Assembly: GCF_030848505.1 (NCBI RefSeq)
Contig: NZ_JAVDDU010000005.1
Location: 62,001-126,000 of the forward strand
Reading direction: 5' to 3'
Source of the DNA: Marinimicrobium hydrolyticum
Lineage (GTDB): Bacteria; Pseudomonadota; Gammaproteobacteria; Pseudomonadales; Cellvibrionaceae
DNA: 64,000 nucleotides
The position numbers and the translations under genes are program-made. Below, one piece after another: positions 9,471 through 19,596 of this stretch. A model generated the notes under the pieces. The model was not told where the DNA came from and searched no databases. It saw only the letters and a list, made by a program, of their open reading frames with translations. The first letter of the stretch is position 1; every line of letters begins with the position of its first letter.

Positions 9471-10180
9471 TGGTCAACGAACACTTGTTTGATAGCCGTG
9501 AAGAACTCTTGGCCGCACTGCAGGACGAGTGCACGTCGGCTTTGCAAGAAGCGCTCAAGGAGCGTGGTAAGGCCAGTTTAATGGTGTCCGGTGGTAGCTC
9601 TCCGGCCCCTTTGTATCAACGCCTGAGCGAAGTGGATCTGGATTGGTCGGCGGTGTCCGTGGCGCTGGTGGACGAGCGTTGGGTGGAACCCGGTCATGAA
9701 AAAAGTAACGAGACTCTGGTGGTCAACAACTTGATGCAAAACCGTGCCGCCCAGGCCAGCTTGACCGGCATGAAAAACGCCGCCGAGCTGCCCGCCCAAG
9801 GTTTGGCCGAATGCGAAGCCGCTTATCAAAAACTACCCCAGCCCTTCGATGTAACCCTCCTGGGTATGGGCCCCGACGGCCACACCGCCTCCCTGTTTCC
9901 CCATGCAGACGGCCTGGAGAAGGCGCTGGACACGAGCAACGATGCCCTGTGCGCCGCCATCAGCGCTAAACAGAGCGAGGTGACCGGTGAGTATACGGAT
10001 CGTATGACTCTGAGCCTGAAAGGTCTTCTGAACTCGCGTCGGTTGATTCTGCTGATTACTGGCGAAGATAAACTGGAAGCCTTTCGTCAGGCACAGTCCG
10101 GCTCCGAAGTGGCGGACATGCCGATACGCGCAGTACTGCAACAGGACCAGCTTCCCTTGACGGTTTATTGGGCACCCTAA
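9470..10180 (+). CDS. pgl: 6-phosphogluconolactonase
   Basis: Hydrolyses 6-phosphogluconolactone to 6-phosphogluconate. 236 residues, DevB/SOL type (not the beta-propeller YbhE type): MVSGGSSPAPLYQRL, VALVDERWVEPGHEKSNE and LLGMGPDGHTASLFPH are the three hallmark segments of the glucosamine-6-phosphate isomerase-like fold. It overlaps the zwf stop by one base and is followed by eda after 53 bases. Confidence 0.96.
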   Translation: MVNEHLFDSREELLAALQDECTSALQEALKERGKASLMVSGGSSPAPLYQRLSEVDLDWSAVSVALVDERWVEPGHEKSNETLVVNNLMQNRAAQASLTGMKNAAELPAQGLAECEAAYQKLPQPFDVTLLGMGPDGHTASLFPHADGLEKALDTSNDALCAAISAKQSEVTGEYTDRMTLSLKGLLNSRRLILLITGEDKLEAFRQAQSGSEVADMPIRAVLQQDQLPLTVYWAP

Positions 10181-10233
10181 CAGCCCGCGATATGCGGCTG
10201 AACACATTGAATTAATTAAACGAGGATAAACGA

Positions 10234-10866
10234 GTGGGTTTAAGCATCGACGAGATACTCAAGGTCGCACCGGTAGTACCGGTCATGGTAGTCAAACGCC
10301 TGGAAGATGCGGTGCCCTTGGCGCAAGCGCTCTACAACGGCGGGCTCAAAGTATTGGAAATTACTCTGCGCACCCCCGTAGCTCTGGACGCCATTCGCGC
10401 CATGGTCGATGCCCTCCCCGAGGATGCAGTGATCGGTGCCGGCACCATCATTACACCTGAAGATCTGGACAAGGCCGTAGAGGCCGGTTCCAAATTTCTG
10501 GTGAGCCCGGGTACCACGCCAGCTTTGATCAAAGCCGCCCAGGCCTCCTCTGTGCCCTTGTTGCCGGGCATTGCCTCGCCGACGGAAGCCATGCATCTGC
10601 TGGCGGCCGGTTTTACCCACCTGAAATTTTTCCCGGCGGAAGCTGCTGGTGGGGTAGCCATGATTAAGTCCATCGGCGGTCCTCTGCCTCAGATTACCTT
10701 TTGCCCCACGGGCGGCATTGACCTGGCCAAGGCACCCAAGTATCTCGAGCTTCCGAATGTCGCCTGCGTGGGTGGCACCTGGATGGCACCCCAGGAGTTG
10801 ATCGCTGAGCAGCGTTGGGACGAGATCGAAAAACTGGCAAGCGAAGCGGCGAGTCTGACGCGCTAA
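10234..10866 (+). CDS. eda: KDPG aldolase (2-keto-3-deoxy-6-phosphogluconate aldolase)
   Basis: Class I aldolase splitting KDPG into pyruvate and glyceraldehyde 3-phosphate. 210 residues. The Schiff-base Lys lies in THLKFFPAEAAGG and the catalytic Glu in VLEITLRTP; GAGTIITPEDL is also conserved. A GTG start at 10234 is chosen because a GAGGA ribosome site sits 7 bases upstream and the protein length matches the family. The products feed directly into gap and pyk, the next two genes. Confidence 0.95.
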   Translation: MGLSIDEILKVAPVVPVMVVKRLEDAVPLAQALYNGGLKVLEITLRTPVALDAIRAMVDALPEDAVIGAGTIITPEDLDKAVEAGSKFLVSPGTTPALIKAAQASSVPLLPGIASPTEAMHLLAAGFTHLKFFPAEAAGGVAMIKSIGGPLPQITFCPTGGIDLAKAPKYLELPNVACVGGTWMAPQELIAEQRWDEIEKLASEAASLTR

Positions 10867-10913
10867 ACGGAATTTATTTCCAAGTAACGAATTTCTTAAT
10901 AGGAGAATGACGA

Positions 10914-11921
10914 ATGACTATCAGAGTAGCAATTAACGGATATGGCCGCATCGGCCGCAATGTACTTCGGGCCTTGTACGAGTCTGGCTATCGTGACCGC
11001 ATTCAAGTCGTGGGCATTAACGATTTGGGCGATTCCAACATGAATGCTCACCTGACCAAGTACGATTCCGTACACGGCCGTTTCCCGGGCGAAGTGTCCG
11101 TTGATGGCGACAAAATGATCGTAAACGGCGACTCTATTCAGATTACTTCTGAGCGCGATCCGTCCAAATTGCCCTGGGGCGATTTGAATGTAGACGTGGT
11201 GTACGAGTGCACCGGTATTTTTACCAGCCGCGATAAAGCCATGGCCCACATTAACGCCGGTGCCAAAAAAGTCATCATCTCCGCGCCGGGTACCGACGTG
11301 GACGCGACGGCTGTATACGGTGTAAACCACAACACCTTGAAAGCCAGCCACCAGATTATTTCCAACGCCTCATGCACCACCAACTGTCTGGCGCCAGTAG
11401 CCAAAGTACTGAACGACAAGTTCGGCATTGAGCAGGGCTCCATGACCACCATCCACGCCTACACCAACGACCAGAATCTGAGCGATGTTTATCACTCCGA
11501 TATCTACCGCGCTCGTTCCGCCACCCAGTCCATGATCCCGACTAAAACCGGTGCGGCTCGTGCGGTCTCCCTGGTACTTCCGGAGCTGGAAGGAAAAATC
11601 GATGGTATGGCAGTGCGTGTACCGGTGATCAATGTGTCTCTGGTGGACTTGAACGTATTGGTATCCAAAGATGTGACCGCTGAAGAAGTGAACGCGGCCA
11701 TGAAAGAAGCCGCCGAAAAAGAAATGCCCGGTGTGCTTGAGTACACAGATGAGCCCCTGGTCTCTATCGACTTTAACCATCACCCAGCTTCTTCTAACTT
11801 CGACTCGCGCCAGACTAAAGTCATGGGCCGCTGGGTTAAAGTGATGTCCTGGTACGACAATGAGTGGGGTTTCTCCAACCGCATGTTGGACAACACCCTG
11901 GCGTTGATGCAGGCCAAGTAA
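10914..11921 (+). CDS. gap: Glyceraldehyde-3-phosphate dehydrogenase, type I
   Basis: NAD-dependent phosphorylating GAPDH, 335 residues. N-terminal Rossmann motif [10 protein letters not shown], active-site [12 protein letters not shown] with the catalytic Cys, and [12 protein letters not shown] at the C-terminus. AGGAG lies 8 bases before the ATG. Placement right after eda means the triose phosphate from KDPG cleavage is used by this enzyme. Internal phosphoglycerate steps between gap and pyk are not in this cluster. Confidence 0.96.
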   Translation: MTIRVAINGYGRIGRNVLRALYESGYRDRIQVVGINDLGDSNMNAHLTKYDSVHGRFPGEVSVDGDKMIVNGDSIQITSERDPSKLPWGDLNVDVVYECTGIFTSRDKAMAHINAGAKKVIISAPGTDVDATAVYGVNHNTLKASHQIISNASCTTNCLAPVAKVLNDKFGIEQGSMTTIHAYTNDQNLSDVYHSDIYRARSATQSMIPTKTGAARAVSLVLPELEGKIDGMAVRVPVINVSLVDLNVLVSKDVTAEEVNAAMKEAAEKEMPGVLEYTDEPLVSIDFNHHPASSNFDSRQTKVMGRWVKVMSWYDNEWGFSNRMLDNTLALMQAK

Positions 11922-11944
11922 AAAAGAACCGTTGAGAGAAACTT

Positions 11945-13393
11945 ATGTTAAGACGCACCAAAATCGTCAGCACCTTGGGGCCGGCTTCCGAATCACCGGA
12001 AATTCTGGAAAAATTGATTCTGGCGGGCGTTAACGTCGTTCGCCTAAACTTTTCCCACGGTTCCCCGGACGATCACCGCCAGCGTGCCGAGTTGGTACGT
12101 GAAATTGCCAAAAAGCACGGTTTGTACGTAGCCGTTCTGGGTGATTTGCAGGGTCCCAAAATTCGTATTTCGCGCTTTGCTAAGGGCAAGATCCACCTGG
12201 CTTTGGGAGACAAGTTTGTTCTCGACGCCAGCCTGGAGCGTGACGCCGGTGATCAGCACCAAGTGGGCATCGACTACAAAGAGCTGCCTCAGGACTGTCA
12301 AACGGGCGACATGTTGTTGCTGGATGACGGCCGCGTAGTGCTGGAAGTGGAAGCCATCGATGGCCCACGCATTTCCTGCATTACCCGCATTGCCGGTCCT
12401 CTGTCCAACAACAAGGGCATCAATCGCCAAGGTGGCGGCTTGAGTGCACCGGCGTTGACCGAAAAGGACATGGCAGACATCAAAACCGCCGCCGACATCG
12501 GAGTCGATTATCTGGCCGTGTCATTCCCGCGCAGTGCGGACGACATGAACCGAGCGCGTGAGTTGATGCGTGCCGCTGGCGGCGAGAAAGCGGGCTTGGT
12601 GTCCAAGATTGAGCGTGCCGAAGCCGTAGCCGATGACGAAACACTGGATGGCATCATTAACGCCAGTGACGCCGTGATGGTTGCCCGGGGGGATCTCGGG
12701 GTGGAAATCGGAGACGCCGCTCTGATTGGTGTGCAAAAACACATTATTGCCCGCTCCAGAGCGCTCAATAAAGTGGTGATCACCGCCACTCAAATGATGG
12801 AGTCCATGATCAGCAGCCCCATGCCCACCCGTGCCGAAGTGTTTGATGTGGCCAATGCTGTATTGGACGGTACTGATGCGGTGATGCTCTCTGGTGAAAC
12901 CGCTGCCGGGGACTTTCCGGTGGAAACCGTTGAAGCCATGGTGCGTATTATTCGCGGCGCTGAACAGCACCCCACGGCCAGTGAAAGCAGCTACCGGTTG
13001 AACGAAAAATTTGGCTCCATCAACGAGTCCATTGCTTTCGCAGCCATGTACACAGCCAATCACCTGGGCGGCGTTAAAGCGATTATTGCTCTGACCGAGT
13101 CGGGCACTACACCTCGACTGATGTCACGAGTGGGTTCTGAGTTGCCGATCTTTGCGTTTTCCCAGCACGTTGACACACAGCGTCGAGTGGCTCTTTACCG
13201 GGGCGTTCAACCGGTTCCCTTCGAAACCGCCACCGTACCTGGCCCGGCAGATTATCGTCGCGCCATGGAAGACCTGAAGTCAGCCGGTTTCCTGGAGGAT
13301 GGCGATCTGGTGATTGTCTCCAACGGCGATGGCAATCAGTTGGGCGGCACCAACACCCTGAAGATTCTTCGTATGGGTGACAAAGAAGCCTAA
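11945..13393 (+). CDS. pyk: Pyruvate kinase
   Basis: Converts phosphoenolpyruvate and ADP to pyruvate and ATP. 482 residues. [13 protein letters not shown] at the N-terminus, active-site region [21 protein letters not shown], and the substrate/metal segment [11 protein letters not shown] followed by [18 protein letters not shown]. The C-terminal allosteric domain is complete. Last gene of the Entner-Doudoroff block, 23 bases after gap, with a strong terminator beyond. Confidence 0.96.
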   Translation: MLRRTKIVSTLGPASESPEILEKLILAGVNVVRLNFSHGSPDDHRQRAELVREIAKKHGLYVAVLGDLQGPKIRISRFAKGKIHLALGDKFVLDASLERDAGDQHQVGIDYKELPQDCQTGDMLLLDDGRVVLEVEAIDGPRISCITRIAGPLSNNKGINRQGGGLSAPALTEKDMADIKTAADIGVDYLAVSFPRSADDMNRARELMRAAGGEKAGLVSKIERAEAVADDETLDGIINASDAVMVARGDLGVEIGDAALIGVQKHIIARSRALNKVVITATQMMESMISSPMPTRAEVFDVANAVLDGTDAVMLSGETAAGDFPVETVEAMVRIIRGAEQHPTASESSYRLNEKFGSINESIAFAAMYTANHLGGVKAIIALTESGTTPRLMSRVGSELPIFAFSQHVDTQRRVALYRGVQPVPFETATVPGPADYRRAMEDLKSAGFLEDGDLVIVSNGDGNQLGGTNTLKILRMGDKEA

Positions 13394-13418
13394 ACCCAAC
13401 GGGCTTTTCCAGCGAAAA

Positions 13419-13447
13419 ACGGCAGCCCTCGGGCTGCCGTTTTTTTG
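13419..13447 (+). terminator. Rho-independent terminator after pyk
   Basis: Perfect 10-bp stem ACGGCAGCCC / GGGCTGCCGT with a 2-base TC loop, followed by seven T. It marks the end of the sugar-phosphate gene block. Confidence 0.92.
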
Positions 13448-13542
13448 TGCGCTAAACCGCCAAATGCGGCGCGGTATTGCGCCATCTTCATGGAACTTCG
13501 TGCTAACCTAGCGTCCTAAAGCGGGTCGCAGGGGGTATTTCC

Positions 13543-14352
13543 ATGACAACGAGATTAATCATTGCTGCATTGTGCAGCTTGTTCAGTGCGGGTGCAGCGG
13601 CCCTGGAAATTCAGGGTGAGTGGAAGCAGGGCGCCGTCCTGTTGGGCCGGGTCGAACCCGGCAGTCAGGTGGAGTTTTTACAGCGCCAGGTACGTGTGGC
13701 GGAAGATGGCCGTTTTGTTGTTGGTCTCGGTCGGGATGCGGAGCCAGAAGCGGTATTGAAAGTGACCCCTCCTAATGGTGAAACTGAGAAGCACCGCTTT
13801 GATGTTGTGCAGCGCGAGTACCACATTCAGCGAGTGGAAGGCGTACCCCAGCAAACCGTTACCCCCGATCCCAAACAAGTCGAGCGCAGCCGAAAAGAAG
13901 CCGCTTTAGCCTGGCAGGCGCGCCAGCGCGACAGCGAATACACATTCTTTTCCCAGTCTTTTGAGTGGCCTCTAACCGGCCGCATTAGTGGCGTCTACGG
14001 CAGTCAACGGTACTTTAATGGCGAACCTAGAGCACCGCATTATGGCGTGGACATCGCCGCGCCCACGGGTACACCCGCCCGGGCCCCCGCTGATGGCGTT
14101 GTGACGCTCGTGCATGACGATATGTTCTTCTCCGGCGGCACCCTGATCATGGATCACGGCCACGGTTTGTCCTCCACGTTTATCCACTTGCACAAAATTT
14201 TGGTGGAAGAGGGCGACTATGTTGAGCAGGGTCAGGTTGTAGCGCAGGTCGGCGCAACCGGCCGAGCTACCGGCCCGCATTTGGATTGGCGCATGAACTG
14301 GTTCGACCAGCGAGTGGACCCCACCCTTTTGGTGGGCCCTATGCCCGAATAG
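13543..14352 (+). CDS. M23 family (LytM-type) metallopeptidase, exported
   Basis: Zinc peptidase of the peptidoglycan-hydrolase family, 269 residues, with a signal peptide ending near SAGAAALE. The N-terminal half is a small beta domain, then a charged helix, then the peptidase domain. Zinc/catalytic motifs are complete: HYGVDIAAPTGTP (His and Asp), TFIHLHK (HxH) and GPHLDW. With all ligands present it should be an active endopeptidase rather than an EnvC/NlpD-like activator. It has its own promoter region after the pyk terminator. Confidence 0.9.
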   Translation: MTTRLIIAALCSLFSAGAAALEIQGEWKQGAVLLGRVEPGSQVEFLQRQVRVAEDGRFVVGLGRDAEPEAVLKVTPPNGETEKHRFDVVQREYHIQRVEGVPQQTVTPDPKQVERSRKEAALAWQARQRDSEYTFFSQSFEWPLTGRISGVYGSQRYFNGEPRAPHYGVDIAAPTGTPARAPADGVVTLVHDDMFFSGGTLIMDHGHGLSSTFIHLHKILVEEGDYVEQGQVVAQVGATGRATGPHLDWRMNWFDQRVDPTLLVGPMPE

Positions 14353-14437
14353 ACCATAATGGACGAGTAGCCACTGGCGGCGGTGGGGTGTAACATATCG
14401 CCCTTCATTCCCAGCAAACGGCCGCAGGTTTATCGAC

Positions 14438-14641
14438 ATGATCGACAAGAAGTTGCTCAGCATACTCGTCTGCCCGGTAACCAAGGGTGAACTGGAATAC
14501 CATCCCGACCAACAGGAGTTGGTCTGCTGGGCCAGTGGTTTGGCCTATCCCATTCGCGACGGCATCCCCGTCATGCTGGAGAGTGAGGCTCGGCAGCTCA
14601 CCCTGGAAGAGCGGGAGCAGCGCGACAAGCGTAAACGCTGA
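14438..14641 (+). CDS. ycaR: Trm112/YcaR family small protein
   Basis: 67-residue protein of the UPF0434/Trm112-like family: [16 protein letters not shown] followed by [20 protein letters not shown] is diagnostic. Eukaryotic and archaeal Trm112 are small partner subunits of methyltransferases; the role of the bacterial short form is less clear. The acidic/basic C-terminal tail is variable. It lies 44 bases upstream of alaS on the same strand, not its usual lpxK-kdsB context. Confidence 0.85.
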   Translation: MIDKKLLSILVCPVTKGELEYHPDQQELVCWASGLAYPIRDGIPVMLESEARQLTLEEREQRDKRKR

Positions 14642-14685
14642 TTGCCCCACACGACAGTCTTCTTGAACAATCCGACGGAATACCT

Positions 14686-17286
14686 ATGAAGAGCGCAGAA
14701 ATTCGCGACGCCTTTTTGCAATATTTTGAAAAGCAGGGACACACCACCGTACCCAGCAGTTCACTGATCCCCGGCAATGACCCCACGCTGTTGTTCACCA
14801 ACGCCGGGATGGTGCAGTTCAAAGACGTGTTTTTGGGCGATGAAAAGCGGCCCTATAACCGCGCCGCCAGCTCCCAGCGCTGTGTGCGAGCAGGTGGCAA
14901 ACACAATGACTTGGAAAACGTCGGTTACACCGCGCGTCACCACACCTTTTTTGAAATGCTCGGCAACTTCAGTTTTGGCGATTATTTCAAGCGCGACGCC
15001 ATTCGCTTCGCCTGGGAGTTTCTGACTCAGGTTCTGGAACTACGCCCCGAGCGCCTTTGGGTTACTGTTCATATTTCCGACGATGAAGCGGCGGATATTT
15101 GGCAAAAGGAAATCGGTGTTAGCCCGGAGCGTTTTTCACGGCTCGACGAAGACAACTTCTGGCAGATGGGCGACACAGGCCCATGCGGCCCGAGCTCCGA
15201 AATATTTTACGATCACGGCGAAGATGTTCCCGGTGGCCCACCGGGCAGCGACAACGATGATCTGGACCGCTACATCGAAATCTGGAATCTGGTGTTCATG
15301 CAGTATGAACGCCAGAGCAACGGCGAGTTAAAACCGCTGCCCAATCCCTCGATTGATACCGGCATGGGGCTGGAGCGGATCGCGGCAGTCATGCAAGGCG
15401 TACACAACAACTACGATATCGATTTGTTTCAGCACCTGCTCAAGGCCGCCGCAGCCGCTACCGGCTGTACGGATCTGGAGCAAAAATCTCTGCGCGTTAT
15501 CGCCGATCACATTCGCTCCTGCGCCTTTTTAATCAGTGATGGCGTCCTCCCCTCTAACGAGGGCCGGGGTTATGTGTTGCGGCGGATTATCCGCCGGGCC
15601 ATTCGCCACGGTCACAAGCTGGGTCAGAGCCAGACTTTTTTCCATACCCTGGTGCCAGCGCTGGCCGAAGTCATGGGCGATGCTTACCCGGAACTGCGCA
15701 GCCAGCAAGCACAAATTCAAAAAGTCCTTTTGCTGGAGGAAGAACAGTTCGCCAAAACTCTGGATAAGGGCATGGTGGTTCTGGAAGACGCTCTGGCTCA
15801 GTTGCAAGGTAACGAAATCCCCGGTGAGGTGGCGTTTACCCTTTACGACACCTACGGATTTCCGTTCGACCTCACCAACGACATTGCCCGTGAACGCAAC
15901 CTCAGCATTGATCTGGCGGGTTACGAGCAGGCTATGGAAGCGCAGCGCGCCCGCGCTCGTGCCGCTGGGACGTTCAAAACCGACTACACCGCCGCTGGGC
16001 TGGATTTGCCCGCCACAGAGTTCCTTGGCTACAGCCACCTGACAATCGAGCAGGGTGAAGTCGTGGCCCTGCTTAAAGACGGCAACCAAGTGGACCGCCT
16101 GGAAGAGGGCGAGCACGGTGCGGTGGTACTGAACCGTACGCCTTTCTATGCGGAGTCCGGTGGCCAGATCGGTGACAGTGGCTACTTGCTGGGCAAAAAC
16201 GCGCGCTTCGAAGTCCGGGATTGCGCCAAGCAAGGGCAGGCTCATTTGCATATTGGCCACTTGCTCGGCGGTAGTCTGGCCGTGGGCGATTCTTTGGCGG
16301 CGGAAGTGGATGCCAGCGTGCGGGGCGCTACAGCCCTTAACCACTCGGCCACCCACCTTTTGCATGCCGCCTTGCGCGAAGTGCTGGGTACCCATGTAAC
16401 CCAGAAAGGCTCCTTAGTGGACTCCGAGCGCCTGCGTTTTGACTTCTCTCATTTTGAAGCCGTTAAGCCAGAGGAGATACGCGCCATTGAAGCGTTGGTG
16501 AACGATCAAATTCGAGCCAATACCTCCGTACAAACCGAGTTGTGCGATATGGACACCGCTCGGGAAAAAGGTGCGCTGGCTTTATTTGGCGAAAAGTACG
16601 GCGACGAAGTGCGCGTACTCACCATGGGCGATGGCTTTTCCGTAGAGCTGTGCGGTGGCACCCACGTACAGCGCACCGGTGATATCGGTCTGCTGCGCAT
16701 CACTTCCGAATCCGGTATCGCCTCCGGCGTGCGCCGTATTGAAGCGGTAACCGGCGCCCGAGCCCTGGCATTGTTTGATCAATTGGAAACTCTGGTTGAT
16801 GAAGCCGCCCGGTCTTTAAAGACCCGGCGCTCGGAATTGCCTGAAAAGCTCCAACAGCTGATCACCCAGAATCGTAAACTGGAAAAAGACCTGGAATCGT
16901 TGAAAGCCAAATTGGCAACCGCTGGCTCGGGCGACCTATTAAGCGAAGCGAAAGACGTGGCCGGCATTAAAGTGCTCGCACTGCACCTTGAAGGTGCGGA
17001 TGCGAAATCCCTGCGCGACAGCGTTGATCAACTCAAAAATAAACTTGGCTCCAGCGTCGTTGCGCTGGCGGCGGTCGACGGCGACAAAGTTGCGTTGGTA
17101 ACCGGGGTGAGCAAAGACGTGACGGACAGAGTCAAAGCTGGCGAGTTAATGCGACATCTCGCTCCCCAAGTTGGCGGCAAAGGCGGTGGACGCCCGGACA
17201 TGGCGCAGGGCGGCGGCACAGACCCGACCGGGCTGGATGCCGCTCTGGCTTCGGTGGTGCCCTGGGTGCAAGAACAACTGCAATGA
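14686..17286 (+). CDS. alaS: Alanyl-tRNA synthetase
   Basis: Class II synthetase charging tRNA-Ala, 866 residues. The aminoacylation domain includes [14 protein letters not shown] and [12 protein letters not shown]. The editing domain carries the zinc ligands HSATHLLH and [10 protein letters not shown], and a C-Ala oligomerisation domain with coiled coil and a Gly-rich [15 protein letters not shown] closes the protein. Order alaS-lysC-csrA-tRNA-Ser is the conserved gammaproteobacterial arrangement. Confidence 0.97.
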   Translation: MKSAEIRDAFLQYFEKQGHTTVPSSSLIPGNDPTLLFTNAGMVQFKDVFLGDEKRPYNRAASSQRCVRAGGKHNDLENVGYTARHHTFFEMLGNFSFGDYFKRDAIRFAWEFLTQVLELRPERLWVTVHISDDEAADIWQKEIGVSPERFSRLDEDNFWQMGDTGPCGPSSEIFYDHGEDVPGGPPGSDNDDLDRYIEIWNLVFMQYERQSNGELKPLPNPSIDTGMGLERIAAVMQGVHNNYDIDLFQHLLKAAAAATGCTDLEQKSLRVIADHIRSCAFLISDGVLPSNEGRGYVLRRIIRRAIRHGHKLGQSQTFFHTLVPALAEVMGDAYPELRSQQAQIQKVLLLEEEQFAKTLDKGMVVLEDALAQLQGNEIPGEVAFTLYDTYGFPFDLTNDIARERNLSIDLAGYEQAMEAQRARARAAGTFKTDYTAAGLDLPATEFLGYSHLTIEQGEVVALLKDGNQVDRLEEGEHGAVVLNRTPFYAESGGQIGDSGYLLGKNARFEVRDCAKQGQAHLHIGHLLGGSLAVGDSLAAEVDASVRGATALNHSATHLLHAALREVLGTHVTQKGSLVDSERLRFDFSHFEAVKPEEIRAIEALVNDQIRANTSVQTELCDMDTAREKGALALFGEKYGDEVRVLTMGDGFSVELCGGTHVQRTGDIGLLRITSESGIASGVRRIEAVTGARALALFDQLETLVDEAARSLKTRRSELPEKLQQLITQNRKLEKDLESLKAKLATAGSGDLLSEAKDVAGIKVLALHLEGADAKSLRDSVDQLKNKLGSSVVALAAVDGDKVALVTGVSKDVTDRVKAGELMRHLAPQVGGKGGGRPDMAQGGGTDPTGLDAALASVVPWVQEQLQ

Positions 17287-17413
17287 GCCGTTAAAAATAA
17301 TGCTGACAGGGTTCAAAAATCGTTAACTTTTTCCGCAAAGTAGTGTTTAATTGCTTGCCAATTTTGGCACACATGTCCACATTTTTGCCTTTTAAAAAGG
17401 ACCGGGCCAGTCA

Positions 17414-18661
17414 ATGAGCTTGTTGGTACAAAAATACGGCGGCACGTCCGTCGGCACTGTTGAACGTATAGAAGCGGTCGCCGATAAGGTTGCCGGCTTT
17501 CGCGCACAGGGTCACGATATGGTGATCGTGGTTTCCGCCATGAGTGGCGAAACCAATCGGCTGATCGGTCTGGCGCAGCAAATTCAAGAGTATCCAGATC
17601 CTCGCGAGCTGGACGTGCTGGTATCCACCGGTGAACAGGTGACCATCGCGCTGTTGTGCATGGCGCTGAAAAAGCGCGGTTGGGACGCCCGCTCCTATAC
17701 CGGTGGCCAGGTGAAAATCCTCACCGACAGCGCTCACACCAAAGCCCGGATTCAGGAAATTGATGAAGCCAATATGCGCGCCGACCTCGCCGCCGGTCGG
17801 GTAGTGGTTGTGGCGGGCTTTCAAGGCGTGGATGAATTGAACAACATCACCACCCTGGGGCGTGGCGGCTCGGACACCACTGGCGTAGCCCTGGCGGCGG
17901 CGCTGACGGCGGACGAATGCCAGATCTACACGGACGTGGACGGCGTCTACACCACCGACCCAAGGGTTGTGGAGCGCGCCCAGCGTCTAGACAGAATTAC
18001 ATTTGAAGAAATGCTGGAAATGGCCAGCCTGGGATCCAAAGTACTACAAATTCGGGCCGTGGAGTTTGCTGGCAAATACAATGTTCCGCTGAGGGTGTTG
18101 TCCAGTTTTAAAGAGGGCCCCGGCACGCTGATTACGCTCGACGAGGAAGAAGACACCATGGAAAAACCCCTAGTCTCCGGTATCGCCTTTAACCGGGATG
18201 AAGCAAAAATTACCCTTGCTGGCGTCCCTAACACGCCCGGCGTGGCCGCGAGCATCCTCGCACCGATCGGGGCAGCGAACATAGAGGTGGATGTTATTGT
18301 CCAAAACGTAGGTGCGGATAACACTACCGACCTGACCTTCACCGTAAACAAAGGTGATATGAAGGCGGCCGTGGCCGTGCTGGAAGGTGTGGCGCAGGAA
18401 ATAGGCGCCCGAGAAGTGCGCGCGGACAGCGAAGTAGCCAAAGTCTCCATTGTGGGCGTTGGCATGCGTTCTCACGCGGGAGTCGCTTCGCAAATGTTTA
18501 CCGCATTGGCGCAGGAAAACATCAACATTCAGATGATCACCACCTCGGAAATCAAAATTTCGGTGATTATTGAAGAACGTTACTTAGAACTGGCAGTACG
18601 CTGCTTGCATACGGCGTTTGGGTTAGACGCAGAGCCCGAGGAGAGCCGGGTGCGGGGTTAG
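17414..18661 (+). CDS. lysC: Aspartate kinase
   Basis: Phosphorylates aspartate, the first step towards lysine, threonine, methionine and diaminopimelate. 415 residues. The catalytic domain begins LVQKYGGTSVG, with TLGRGGSDTTGVALAAAL and YTDVDGVYTTDPR for substrate and ATP binding. Two C-terminal ACT domains (ITLAGVPNTPG... and VSIVGVGMRSHAG...) mark a feedback-regulated enzyme of the Pseudomonas-like single-chain type. No homoserine dehydrogenase fusion. Confidence 0.96.
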   Translation: MSLLVQKYGGTSVGTVERIEAVADKVAGFRAQGHDMVIVVSAMSGETNRLIGLAQQIQEYPDPRELDVLVSTGEQVTIALLCMALKKRGWDARSYTGGQVKILTDSAHTKARIQEIDEANMRADLAAGRVVVVAGFQGVDELNNITTLGRGGSDTTGVALAAALTADECQIYTDVDGVYTTDPRVVERAQRLDRITFEEMLEMASLGSKVLQIRAVEFAGKYNVPLRVLSSFKEGPGTLITLDEEEDTMEKPLVSGIAFNRDEAKITLAGVPNTPGVAASILAPIGAANIEVDVIVQNVGADNTTDLTFTVNKGDMKAAVAVLEGVAQEIGAREVRADSEVAKVSIVGVGMRSHAGVASQMFTALAQENINIQMITTSEIKISVIIEERYLELAVRCLHTAFGLDAEPEESRVRG

Positions 18662-18883
18662 CGGTGGCTCGACAGATCTGGTAAAGTGATGCTGAAGCAG
18701 ACGACAGGGAAGGAATAGAAAAAACAGGAGCAAAAAATATTTTCCTTATTGCTATACTTGGACAATACTGAGAGGGGGCTCGAGTGTATTGTTTCCAAAG
18801 TTGGTGACAAGGGTAGCCGAGGTACGGAAGTGGGCAATGGAGTCTAAGCCGTATTCTTACAGGATGAGCGAAGGAGATTACAA

Positions 18884-19078
18884 ATGTTGATTTTGACCCG
18901 CCGTATTGGTGAAACACTCATGGTAGGTGATGAAGTCACCGTGACCGTGTTGGGCGTAAAAGGCAATCAGGTACGCATCGGTGTGAATGCGCCTAAAGAC
19001 ATTGCCGTGCACCGTGAAGAGATTTACCAGCGCATACAGCGCGAAAAGCAAGGCCAAGACGAGTCAATGGACGATTAG
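18884..19078 (+). CDS. csrA: Carbon storage regulator CsrA
   Basis: RNA-binding post-transcriptional regulator; dimers bind GGA-containing hairpins in leaders of metabolic and biofilm mRNAs. 64 residues, [16 protein letters not shown] and [18 protein letters not shown] are near-invariant. The key binding residue Arg44 of the family is in AVHREE. AAGGAG lies upstream of the ATG. The 222-base gap after lysC presumably holds its own promoter; a TATACT hexamer is at 18753. Confidence 0.97.
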   Translation: MLILTRRIGETLMVGDEVTVTVLGVKGNQVRIGVNAPKDIAVHREEIYQRIQREKQGQDESMDD

Positions 19079-19449
19079 TCGTCTGTGGTTACTGAGGCGG
19101 TGCACGTCGCCGCCTGAGACCAATTGATAGAATCTAGATTGGCGGGGCCAAGGACACCGGGACCCGGCAGTCGAGAAGCCCTGTTTTCGCTGGCAGCCAA
19201 TGGCTGTTACCTACTCCCGATTTCGTCCGCCACACCCGCCCGTGTCGAACCAGACCGGCATTCTCGACAATTCAGTCACACAAGACTTTGAATTTTTGTG
19301 AGATATGGTATTATGCCGCACCTGTTGGCCAGAGCGGCATTTAAAGCGTCGGACAACAGTTCTGGAGAGGCGACTAATTTGTCAGGTATAAATTAGACGT
19401 CGAGAAGCTCGAAGGGGCTAGCCAAAGGATGAGGCAGACAAACAGTTTT
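19079..19449 (+). promoter_or_regulatory. csrA - tRNA-Ser intergenic region with tRNA promoter
   Basis: 371 bases without a gene. The best promoter candidate for the tRNA is TATTAT at 19309-19314 with a weak -35 (TTGAAT at 19288, 15-base spacer), followed by a GC-rich discriminator as expected for stable RNA. The segment ACAACAGTTCTGGAGAGG (19353-19370) is nearly repeated at 19438-19456, where the second copy runs into the tRNA 5' end. It looks like a small duplication in the tRNA leader. Confidence 0.4.
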
Positions 19450-19540
19450 GGAGAGGTGGCCGAGTGGCTGAAGGCGCTCCCCTGCTAAGGGAGTATACCC
19501 TAATCCGGTATCGAGGGTTCGAATCCCTCCCTCTCCGCCA
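19450..19540 (+). tRNA. tRNA-Ser(GCT)
   Basis: Class II tRNA of 91 bases with encoded CCA. Acceptor stem GGAGAGG (19450-19456) pairs with CCTCTCC (19530-19536). The anticodon stem CTCCC/GGGAG surrounds the loop CTGCTAA, so the anticodon is GCT, reading AGC/AGU. There is a long variable arm, and the T-loop region GGGTTCGAATCCC is standard. It follows csrA as in many gammaproteobacteria. Protein-like frames on both strands here are antisense shadows of the tRNA. Confidence 0.96.
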
Positions 19541-19596
19541 CATACGAAAAAGCCCGGCAAATGCCGGGCTTTTTCGTATGTGGCGGAGAGGGAGGG
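19525..19596. repeat. 35-bp perfect inverted repeat including the tRNA-Ser 3' end
   Basis: Arms 19525-19559 and 19562-19596 are perfect complements around a 2-base AA loop. The inner part (AAAAAGCCCGGCA / TGCCGGGCTTTTT) is a good terminator. The outer part is the tRNA T-stem 3' side, acceptor 3' strand, CCA and 8 more bases, reproduced in inverted orientation. Beyond base 19596 the similarity continues imperfectly into a T-loop-like GAGGGTTC on the minus strand. Confidence 0.9.
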
